Origin: Ichthyophonus hoferi
Lineage: Eukaryota > Opisthokonta > Ichthyosporea > Ichthyophonida > Ichthyophonidae
Direction of reading: 5' to 3'
DNA length: 30,907 nt
Assembly (NCBI GenBank): GCA_002751075.1
Contig: NAOQ01000464.1
Span: 20,710 to 51,616, forward strand
Shown here: positions 1 through 9,953 of the stretch, one piece after another
Layout of the letters: each line of letters opens with the position of its first letter
Numbering within the stretch: the stretch's first letter is position 1
The notes under the pieces: model-generated
What the model was told of the DNA's origin: nothing
Seen by the model: only the letters and a program-made list of their open reading frames with translations
Databases searched by the model: none
Made by a program: the position numbers and the translations under genes

Positions 1-76
1 TTCATAGATACGTATATATACGTACTTCTTGCTTTAAAAGTTAAAATCTTAAAACCCAGTTTGACAGGCTACTTAC

Positions 77-3000
77 ACTCAGGCATACTTCCTCCAACAG
101 CGTTGAGAGAATTGCCAATCAAATCAACCTGAAACTGAGAGCTCATATGTCTGATAGGTGGAGGTTGGTGTTAAAATATAACTAATATTTAACAGTCCAA
201 TGACATTGCTGGAAAGATTACACTTTCCTCACCCTTTCCCTCTTCCTCGTATGCATATAATGTTAAACAGTAAAATAGAGGTAATATGTAAGGTAAACAT
301 AATATACCCAGCCTTTATCTTAAGCTGTTGCCCTGACAATGACGCATGTATGATGCATGTCAGGTGGCAGATTATAGTAAACAAAACCCGAAGCCCCGTC
401 TTAAACACACCGTGGTTAGTTTATACTATTTTAAATCCACATGACGCAATGAGACTGAATTCGGATCAAACTGTATATCTAATATGGACAATAGCTATAT
501 ATATAGATGATGAATATACTATATATGAAAGATACGGTATACTCACGCGTCACCAGTTCCAGAGTGAGTCAAAATAGCAAAGTGGATATAGAAGCACTGA
601 GTAGATAGATAGAATACAGTTAGTATATGTGTATGCTTATATCTCCCTCCTTCTCTCCCTCTATCCCAACCTGACCACCTCCATATCTCCTGTCCCTTCC
701 TCTATCTTTAGTTACACTTACCGTAGTGAATATAGACACAGGCACAATGATCAGGAAGAGAACCCTATATAGGAAATGACGAATGACATGGGGCTGTAGG
801 ACAAAGAGACAGGGATAAGTATAACGTACTATAGTTTAGCTACATGACCTTGTGATGGTTGCTATACCTTTATAGCCACATAGGACCTATATAGTAATAC
901 TTATAGTAAAATAATATGAAGAATAATATGAATATGCTACCAAGTATGGCATAATCACTTAGAAAACATCAAACATTGTTCTACTAATATAAAGTGCCCA
1001 TTTAAATATTAGAACGTTAAAATAACCCATGTTCAGTGTGTGTACCATGTCGATATGCCTTTGTGCTTGTATGTATATATTTCGATATATGTAGCCTAAT
1101 ATATATATCTGCCAATGAAAGGTAGTTTTATAAATAATTAAGGAGCCAATTATAGCTAATCAACTAATTAACTTTAAGCAATTGGGTTACATATTTGAAC
1201 AGGAAAATAAACTGTCAGATATTATGATAAGTGACTCTGGTAGACTGGCTTAAAAAGACAAAGGACAAGATAAAAGAATAAGAAGGAATTTTATAAATTA
1301 TAGACCAATAAAAATATGAAACAAAAATGCAAAAAATAAAGGATATATCAGAATGTTTATATAATATACATATACATATAATGTATACTGTCACGTAGAG
1401 TCGCATGGGAAATTCCTAAGCTGGAGCTCATAGACAAATTCATATACAACACTCACATGCATATGTATATTTGTGTATGTGCATGTATGGGTGGATGATA
1501 GTATTATGTATGTATGTATGTTTATCTGTATGGATTATGTATATAGATACACACCATGGGGTTTCTACGGTCGGAGAAAATATTCCACAGCTCATATACA
1601 GTATGTAGGCCCACAGTGGCTATAATAAACAATCCTACAAACTTTACACTGTGTATAGGATATAGGTAGTATTAGTATAATAAAATGCAACAAAATACAA
1701 TACATACTATAATGTAATACCTATAAAACAATACAACATAACTCGATGCACTACAGTACAAGGCACTATCCTACACTACAATGTAATCCTCACCTAACAG
1801 CACATCCTAGGCCCACTCCAGTTTGGCACAACCAGAAGAGCCACTCACGGGAGAATGCCCTAATAAAGGACCAATCCAACTATTAGTTAAAACTCTGCAT
1901 ATATATAATATAAACTAATACAGTACAATATTCTACATATATATATATAGCCATAGATTGTATTCACCTATGTTTTAAAACACCACGCCCAATTAATAAT
2001 AAGATAAGGGTGACTAGATGATAACAGAAATAGTCTCAGCTAAAAAAGTATAAAAATCAGCAAAACTCACTCAATAAGATCAAAATTTGCAAGTAAAATA
2101 ACATGACATACCATACCCAATTATCATAGCCGAGTTAATTATGGTAATTAAAGTGATTAATGCTAATTAAAGTTGGATATATGCAATTAAAAGAAGCAAT
2201 GTAAGTCTAAAAATACGCCACACCTATTTCCAAAAAAAGTGCCAAAAATTTACAGCAAAATCCAATCGCATTAACATACCGGCCCTAACCATCACCATGA
2301 CAAATACATACTGTTTGGCGAGAGTATTTAGTTAAGTACAGTGATTAATAATAATTAACCCTGGATATGGAAATTTATGGGAAGCAATAGAGTATGAAGA
2401 CCTCTAAAAAGATCTAATAATTAACAAACAAATACAATCGCATCAAGATACTGGCCCTAACCATCGCCATAGCAACAGCTATCACCATAACAATCACACA
2501 ACGTACTGGTGAGAATAGTTGCTAAATTTTGAAAAGGCATAGAAAGCCCAGACAATAAAAAGCATGAGAGAGGCGTCCAATAGGATAAGACGGGTCTGGG
2601 TTACATGGGCATTTTCTGTAATGGTTGGTGGATATTTATAAAATATATTAGCAATAATAATAGTAGCGATAACAATTGGAGTGGTAATAATAATTATTAT
2701 AATAGTATCGTAATAAGATGGCATTTTAATATTATCCTGTACCAATTACAAAACACAGATTGATCAAAGATGAAATAGCGAATCAAGATAGATGCGACAA
2801 ATGTGACAAGTTAGCCAATAAAAATGCATAATCACAGGTCAGAAACTTGGATGTATGAACCTATGTATACGTATGTATGTATATATTATATATATAGTAT
2901 ATAGTGCATATAGTATATAGTACATATAATATCCTCTCCTATTACCGAAAATAAACAGGAATGCCGTTACACAGGCAGCCAAGTTACCACCGCCCAGCTC

Positions 3001-6000
3001 CAATACTGCATAGCAACAGCCAATGAATATGGTTAGTTGGCCAATTATTTGGCCTTATTATTAGCCAATAGTATATTATATAATACTATATTATACTATA
3101 TTCTATTATAATTTAGCATATTATAATAATAAATGATCAATCCGGTTAGTTTATATAGTGATTGATTACAAGATTTTTAATAAAATACAAAAATAACACA
3201 TTAATTAATCAATTCATTACATCCATAAGTTTATAAATTAAGGTAACCAATCGAGCTGACTACAGGCAGGATGGCATTGTCAAATGGAAATGGAATCTCC
3301 ATGATCTTCAGTTACGTGCAGTTCTACTGGCGAATACTATCCAATGAACTAGCAGGAAAAGATCAAATTCGAGTGTTCATATTAGTCCACTAAAGCTGGC
3401 GAATTCATAATCAATGCTACACCAATGTCTAATAAGAGTTTTATTTTGACCAATATATTCATTATTATTAATTATATACATCTTTAAAACACACTAATAT
3501 TCCAATGATTCCTATTCCTATTTTTCTGTACATTTATATAGCTGTAATACACATAGATGGGATAGCTAAGAATTTCCAGGAATTAGTAGTATTATTACAG
3601 AAAATTCATGTTATGATATTTTGAAATATATTAAGAACTCGTATATATATACTATATTTTATCTATCTCTTTTAACATATTTAGTATATTTTAGTGAATC
3701 AATCAATCAAAGTAATTTATTCATAATTTAAAATTTTCACCATCCAATCATAATTACCAGTAAGATAGGACAGAGGAACCTGTAGAGCACCCATCATAGC
3801 CGGAAAAAATCGCATAATATAGTAAGGGATCTGGAAGTAGTTGGTTGGATGAATAAAATTAAACCTTTGTTATAATTTAAATGTGCATAAATATAAAATG
3901 CACTATTTTTCTATATAAGGAAAATTCCAAAGGATGCTTTGTTATTAGTGCATGTACTTATCGGCATAAAACAGCCAATCAATGTAATTACATATATAAC
4001 AATGAATTGATGTGTTTATCTATATATAGCAACCAATTGCCATAATAGGGAAAGACTTACTGGGCCTTCCTTAGAGATGGTAAGATAGTCTTGACCAATC
4101 TCATCAAAAAGATAATTTCCATTATAACCTGCCAACCAACCAGAGAAGGCGACTAACAGCTTGCCTAGACGCCATAGGTTGTCATTAGTATGTACCTCAA
4201 ACCTCGATTATTGGCTTAGGGTTTGCAATATTATTTTGGCTAATAAGTAAGTGTGGATAGAGAATGTATCTTTATGTATATAATAATATTGTATTACCTC
4301 TATAATGCTTGGGTATTACTATATATATATGTATCTACTACAATTAATAGATAAACTCGTCAGAAAGAGACTTAATAAGAACTAGATTTTAAATGACTAT
4401 ACTGTTATTACTATTATTGCACTAGATAGGCTGAAAGATTATTTATGTAGGTAATGGAAACATACGATTACCTAGTTAAATTATGTACATATTCATATAT
4501 ATATATACCATACCATACTATATCATACCATACCATATAACCAAACAAGCACATCTACAATACATTTAATACTGTAAGAGCCCCATAATAAGTGTATGTA
4601 TGTGTGTAATGATATAATACAATATTGTAGTAGTAGATATAGTACCTAGAGGGGGGTGCACGTCAAAGAAGAACTCTCTTCTAAGATAATACGAGGCAAA
4701 CTTGCCAAAGTGCACCTCATCGAACCTATCATAGCGACGTGAGTTAGTTATGTAATGCATGGTGCGCATAGTAATATGGTAACGTTATATTAAGATATAT
4801 ATGTGTATATAGTAATATAATAGTGTACAATAACAGTAATAACGGTAATAAAATGAGATAACCTGATAAGGCTAATAAAATAACATACTCATTAGATATT
4901 CCAGCCCAAGATAAAACCTAAACAACCAATACGCTTTCAAGCTTAACTGATATTAAAAATATACTTATAGGCTATTCTATTTTAATATGTAAATGCATGC
5001 ATACAGCTATATATAAGCATATTATATACTTCTGGTGCTCATATACGCCAATGACACTTGACCGTTAAAATTCGAATCAAATAAAAAATTAAAATGAAAG
5101 TAGCCTTCATAAAAATCCAGTCCCCACTTACACGACATAATGAGGACTGTCTAATCGATAAAGACGAGTAAACAATCCTAATATGGTAACGATTATAAAT
5201 AGAGTCCAATTAACGGAGGTGATGCTGATCGGTTGTTTCTTTACTCCATCCTGTTAAAAAGTCTTGGTTAGTCAACCAAAGGGGAGCGTAAATTAAAATT
5301 TTAAAAGATTAAAGCACTAAAAAATTATCAACAAGCTTGTTTTAGCAAGAAAATGCATGCAATAATTTATATAAAATAAATATAAAGCATAAATAGTAAA
5401 CTGCGTTTAAAGATCGTACATCAATCAAAAAACATCTCTAATAAAAGCAAGAATTCCTATTGAAAGTTTTATCTCATTTATTTTTAAAATTGGTTTTCGA
5501 AAATATCCTACTAAATCGTACTATACCATAACTACCCTAGCTATAAATAGCAGTATGTCTGTAATAACATATAAGATTAAAGTATGGTGGTAATTGGAAA
5601 TTAAAATTCATTTTAAATAATAGTCGGTCCATTAAAGTGGCTACAAAATGCAGGTGAAAGATAAAAAATAAAAATAAAACTCAATATACATACGCATATA
5701 TATACCAACCCATATAGGGGTACTGATTTTATTTCTCAGCTGAAAATAATGCCAAAAGTGAGTACAACTTACAACCATCCATCTATCTATATACTATTGC
5801 ATTCATCCAATACATACAGTCAGAACCGGTCTCATATCCTCTACCCTTTTCATTTGAGTAATTCACTTTAGTATTTCTCTCTCTCTCTCTCTCTTTCTCT
5901 CTCACCCTATTCTTATACTAACTTTTATTCTTCTTTCCTAACCACATATGCTCTCTTTCTCTCTACAAATAAAATTATAGTAAACCTTAAAAAGTAATAA

Positions 6001-6631
6001 CATATTTAATGGTAATTTTTAAAAATCCGTTGGCTGTTCAGGTGGGTTGATTCAATATCAAAGCATCACAATAGAAAGATAAAACAATAATATCTGCTAC
6101 CCCATCTTATTGCCTTCTCAACACCACCTTTCCCCCTCTATCCTCCTTTATATTATACCATGCAAATCTAAAAATAAGGCAACAATCAGCTCTGGCTGCG
6201 TCATTTACAATATATATATGTGGTGGTTGCTATAACAGCAATATCCAGTTTGATACTAAACTGATTCTTCTAACTGGTCAATGACGTGCCAATCATTGAG
6301 ATCGATATTACTCCCAACTTTGTTTTGTCCCTATAACAATAATTAACAAGGAAGTATAATAAATTAAAAACAGTGCATGACAACATGGTGTAATAAGCTG
6401 TCCACACACCAGAAGTGTCAATCAATGGTCACAACTAAACAATTAGAAAATAATAAGCCTCATACTGTTTATTATCACAAAAACAAGAAAAATTATATAT
6501 AAAAAGCATAATATAAATCTAACTACCTTCTTAGTACTGTATTTATTGCCATCACTATCATTATCATCGATATCACCGATGGTATCCTGTTCGTCAGGAA
6601 CTTTGGGCTTGATTTCACTCTGTTTACCCAT
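77..6631 (-). CDS. Protein O-mannosyltransferase, Pmt2/POMT2 type (5' half)
   Basis: Predicted ER membrane enzyme that moves mannose from dolichyl-phosphate-mannose to Ser/Thr of secretory proteins. Exons, read downward: 6631-6527, 5250-5132, 4725-4646, 4164-4061, 3830-3741, 3305-3248, 2615-2507, 1859-1794, 1648-1555, 793-722, 596-547, 150-77; all join in frame to about 340 residues. Seen: acidic N-terminus; membrane segment near residues 50-62; FDEVHFGKF at 76-84, holding the catalytic Asp-Glu pair; [10 protein letters not shown] at 93-102; MRFFPA with the conserved Arg143; [10 protein letters not shown] at 191-200; VKFVGLFI near 245; HSGTGD, then MSSQFQ near 318. Closest in memory to POMT2/Pmt2, although FDE rather than WDE recalls POMT1. 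The start is the ATG at 6631. The MIR domain and C-terminal half lie left of the window. The exon 5/6 junction is least sure: a stronger-looking donor after base 3758 breaks the frame, so the donor after 3741 was used. Confidence 0.9.
151..546 (-). other. Intron 11 of the mannosyltransferase gene, holding an old repeat copy
   Basis: GT-AG intron between the exons ending at 547 and starting at 150. Most of it is a reverse-oriented copy of the TGTT...AACA repeat. The plus-strand open frame across it (200-577) runs through this repeat and the neighbouring exon and resembles no protein I know. Confidence 0.75.
261..486 (-). repeat. TGTT...AACA repeat, copy 1 (truncated), solo-LTR-like
   Basis: Reverse-oriented copy of the window's main dispersed repeat. 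It begins on the plus strand with TGTTAAACAGTAAAATA and carries the shared palindromic block (CCTGACAATGACG...TGTCAGG) and the CCGTGGTTAGTTTATACT block. The end that reads TGTTGGAAC in other copies is missing. It lies in an intron of the mannosyltransferase gene. No coding interior is attached. Confidence 0.65.
2152..2530. repeat. Imperfect tandem duplication (~188 bp) overlapping an exon end
   Basis: Two head-to-tail units, about 2152-2340 and 2341-2530. Matching blocks include GTGATTAAT (2153 and 2341) and GGCCCTAACCATC (2281 and 2453). Read on the gene's strand, the 2341-2530 unit contains the 3' end of the exon 2507-2615 with its GTACGT donor. The other unit contains a decayed copy of that exon end followed by GTATGT near 2310. 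It sits in intron 7 of the mannosyltransferase gene. Confidence 0.75.
5877..5903. repeat. CT/TC microsatellite
   Basis: A run of CT dinucleotides with one interrupting T, inside intron 1 (5251-6526) of the mannosyltransferase gene and within a wider pyrimidine-rich patch at about 5820-5965. Confidence 0.9.
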
Positions 6632-6922
6632 ATTTACCAACTACACCCCAAATTTATTATGTTCCTGTATTATTATTATTGTGGATAAAATCCCAATCAT
6701 TTAGCAGACCATGTCAGATTAACGGCTGGCAAGATTACTGGACTCTTAGTTACCATAGCGGCAACCTTCTTGGTCAATCAAACTAATTACTACGGCTCAT
6801 TGGATATTTGACTAAGGAACCATGTAATTGTGTGGAATTATCACAAGCCAGATAAGACAATTCCGGTTGGCCAATCTTTAATTGGAGATTGTCCGATAGT
6901 TTAGTCCTTTTTTGCTAGCAAT

Positions 6923-6930
6923 TGACGTCA
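6923..6930. promoter_or_regulatory. Palindromic CRE-like site TGACGTCA
   Basis: A perfect 8-bp TGACGTCA, the canonical binding site of CREB/ATF-type bZIP factors, 293 bp upstream of the mannosyltransferase start codon. Chance occurrence of a given 8-mer this rich in G/C is low in DNA this AT-rich, but binding is inferred only. Confidence 0.4.
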
Positions 6931-7680
6931 TTAAAACGTACAAGAGGATATAAAAAATTTATTAGGGTTGAGAGATTTGATAATAAAAAAATCATTTTAT
7001 AATACTATTGAAAGATATGTTTTTACATATTTGTGATACAATTCTCTGTTATTAATATTGTTAATATAAAATATATGCCTGATACATTGCTTTAAGAAGA
7101 TATATCTAGCACCTGAGAGGATGGTAATCTAATTTTAAAATTTTGGACACCTGATCATAATTGCCAAGATACATATATAAAATGATTATATATATGTATG
7201 TATTTGTATATAAAAAGATATAATTGAAACCAATATAAAAATAATAATAATATAATTAGCAGCTCTTACTCTCTCCAAAATACTTGCTCTTTTAATCCCA
7301 TACTAAATTAACGTGAAAATTTATTGAAGATACGAGAGAATTTGAAAATGTCGTTGTATTTTTTTAATCCAAATTTGCCTTCTCTAATCTTTCAATAGAA
7401 CTATTTTCATTGGTCAATTCAGATGAATTTCCCGCGTAATTAAAATAACAATACTTACCCGAATGGCTCATTAGCTGATTCATGAACCTGTCTCCAACTA
7501 TTCCCAACAATACGGCTATACTTAACTTTAACTACAACTATTCCGACCTCTATTCCATCTAAATAATTAACTATACTTTTAAAAAACCAGTTCCTATAAT
7601 AGTCTAAAAGAATAAATCCTTAGAGTAGAAGGACTATGCAGGCTGATGTTCACTCATGATGCTGTCACTTCCATTAAAAT

Positions 7681-8050
7681 TATTGGAGCATGTATAATAC
7701 GTTACAATGATTCTTTATTTATTTATTTATATTAGAATATAACATAGTCTAATTATTTCTTACCTGCTATTAATCAAATAGTAGATATTATTAATCAAAT
7801 CTACGTAATAATGATTTACATAGGAATTAATTCTTGTGTACCACATATTATATTAGGTACACCGTTTGATTCGAATTCAGTCTCATCACATCACGCGTTT
7901 AGAGTAGTATAAATTAACCACTATATGGTTGAGACAGGGCCTCTAGTTTTCTTTACACTAAATTCCGCCACCAGACATAGAGCATTGTCAGGATGACGAC
8001 TTAAAATATAAATGGGGTATATTTGCCCAGTATTTTTACCACTTTAAGAG
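7681..8050 (+). repeat. TGTT...AACA repeat, copy 2, solo-LTR-like
   Basis: Near-full-length copy, about 370 bp, from TATTGGAGCATGTATAATAC to TTTTTACCACTTTAAG. It shares the internal blocks CTATTAATCAAATAGTAGA, GATTCGAATTCAGTCTCAT and AAATTAACCACTATATGGTT with the other copies. First of three same-direction copies in the divergent promoter region. Old, judged by divergence between copies. Confidence 0.75.
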
Positions 8051-8131
8051 ATATTCGGCTTAGCTGTCATAATTAAGGTGATATAATTAATATAATTAAT
8101 AGCTTATACTTTACATTAAATATAAACAATG

Positions 8132-8462
8132 TGTTAGAATTTGTGTAATATGTTACAATGATTTTTCTTTTTTTTGTTTAGTTTGTATTGGAATATAACA
8201 TATATTCTATTTACTTAATATCTTCTATTAATCAAATAGTAGAGGTTTTCTATCGAATTTATGTAGTGACGATTCAGATCAAGATTAATTCCTGTATATC
8301 ATACTATACTAGATTTACAGTTGAGTCCAGATTTAGTCTCATCGCATCACATATGCTTTAAATACTATAAATTAACCACTGTGTGATTGAGATGGGGCTT
8401 CCAGATTTTTTTACAATATAGTCTGCCATCTGATATGTCATTGTCAGCTTAATGTACTGAAT
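8132..8462 (+). repeat. TGTT...AACA repeat, copy 3 (3'-truncated), solo-LTR-like
   Basis: Begins TGTTAGAATTTGTGTAATAT and follows the family through the CTATTAATCAAATAGTAGA and AAATTAACCACTGTGTG blocks to TGTCATTGTCAG, after which similarity stops. Only about 80 bp separate it from copy 2, too little for an element interior. Confidence 0.7.
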
Positions 8463-8776
8463 TCTATTTGACGCCTGATGTTCCTAATTACCACTAGTTG
8501 ATCTAGATCGCTATCACTGAATAAGGAATAACGTAAGGCTTTGGCGTGTTCTGCTTGCCGTTCACGTAGTTGTTCTGAGGGTCAAATATGCTTTATAGAA
8601 CTCAGGTTCTAACAACTGAATAAATATTTTATTACAGCATTCATGCGATTCACTGCCTAGCAACTATTAATAATATATCATATTTAACATAATTATTATA
8701 ATTCATTTTAATTATCATGTTGAACGTTTTGCTAATTCAGCCAAACGATACAAGCACAGTACATTGTAAACTTGTA

Positions 8777-9156
8777 TTTTCTGGAACATGTATAATACAT
8801 TACAATGATTTCTTGATTACTGATGTGTTTTATTGTATTAGAATATAAAACATATTTTTTATTATCTGCTATTAATCAAATAGTAAAGATTTTCTATCGA
8901 ACCTACGTAGCAATGATTCAGATTAAGATTGATTGCTGTATATCATATTTTATTAGGTATAAAGCTTAGTTTAAATTGGGTTTCACCGTATTACATGTGT
9001 TTAGAAAGGCAAAAATTAAATATTGTGCTGTAGAAACAGGGCTTCTAGTTGTGTTTACACTCTAATCCGCCACTTGACATACGTCATTGTCATGGCATCG
9101 GCTTAAAATAAAGACAGGGTATGTTTTGTTTACTTTATGCATTTACCGTTTTAACA
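8777..9156 (+). repeat. TGTT...AACA repeat, copy 4, solo-LTR-like
   Basis: Starts at about CTGGAACATGTATAATAC and ends ATTTACCGTTTTAACA, giving the clearest example of the AACA terminus. Internal family blocks are present. About 315 bp of unrelated AT-rich sequence separate it from copy 3. Confidence 0.75.
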
Positions 9157-9917
9157 AAAACATTTTTTTTCATTTTTTGTTTGCTTTTAAAAGATATCAA
9201 AGTATTATATTTGTAAAAAATCTCACTTATTATTACTGGTGTATTAAGAAATGTTAACACGTCAGAGTAGTTCTTGAAATCATTTAAAGCCGTAAAATTG
9301 TAAATTTTCATTGGATGCTGACTCATTGCATTCCAGATCTATATTTTTAACATAATATAATTTGTAATTTGATTGGAGAGTCCTTGTGAATGGGCGTCAT
9401 GATCTTTCCAAATTGGGTCATATAAATAAACAAGATAAATAATCTATTTCTCCTACATCCGCTTCCTTTGTGTTCAGCTATAGAATTTTAATATATTCTT
9501 AGTATATTTGCGTTCCGGCCATATAAAAGCATTTTAACAATGAAAAGCAAAAAAAGTTGCTAATAAAATCAAGCAAAATTGTACTTTAAAAAGAATACTG
9601 TAGTAAAGTGATATGGAGACCGACTCACAAAACAAAAAAAAGTAAAAGTATAATAAAAGCAATACAGCAGCACTAATAGTATATCGTGTTAATCATTAGA
9701 TAATATATTATGCTGGTAATAGGATTGTATAGTATAATGGTAGTATGATAATATGGTATGTTAGTAATAGGATAGTAGAGTGTGGTAATATAATAGTGTA
9801 GTGTGTTAGTAATAGAGTTGTATAACTGTCTTTTTAATTGAGATATCTTTCAAACAATCACCACTATCACCATTCTTCCTACTAGTTCTAAAAACGCCGT
9901 AACTACCTATTATTTTT

Positions 9918-9953
9918 TAAAATAATAATAACAATAATAATAATAATAATAAA
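9918..9953 (+). repeat. TAA/AAT triplet repeat in the Erv41 leader
   Basis: A run of TAA triplets with one CAA interruption ends directly before the ATG at 9954, so it probably lies in the 5' leader of the transcript. The resulting A-rich start context (AAAATG) favours this ATG. Confidence 0.8.

Larger units (their letters stand above)
6632..9953. other. Divergent intergenic region between the mannosyltransferase and Erv41 genes
   Basis: No coding region is supported in this 3.3 kb gap, which must hold both promoters. The mannosyltransferase-proximal part (about 6700-6940) is less AT-rich and has CCAAT-type pentamers on both strands (GGCCAATC near 6869, ATTGG nearby) and a palindromic TGACGTCA. 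The middle, 7681-9156, is filled by three same-direction copies of the dispersed repeat. The Erv41-proximal end has a low-complexity GTAATA-rich patch (about 9700-9830) and a TAA triplet run just before the start codon. Confidence 0.8.

Noticed and set aside
200-577. 125-codon plus-strand open frame
   Set aside because: It runs through a copy of the dispersed repeat and, in antisense, a mannosyltransferase exon, with no recognisable domain.
3248-3305. Reading FDNAIL in this exon as an alternative copy of the FDNA/IENA motif (mutually exclusive exons)
   Set aside because: The exon joins in frame to the next exon's NAHVTQTR to form IENA, the expected motif, so FDNAIL is simply part of the preceding loop and membrane segment.
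7681-9156. A complete retroelement between repeat copies
   Set aside because: The gaps between copies (about 80 and 315 bp) are far too short for an interior, and no gag or reverse-transcriptase motif was seen in the window, so only solo ends are called.
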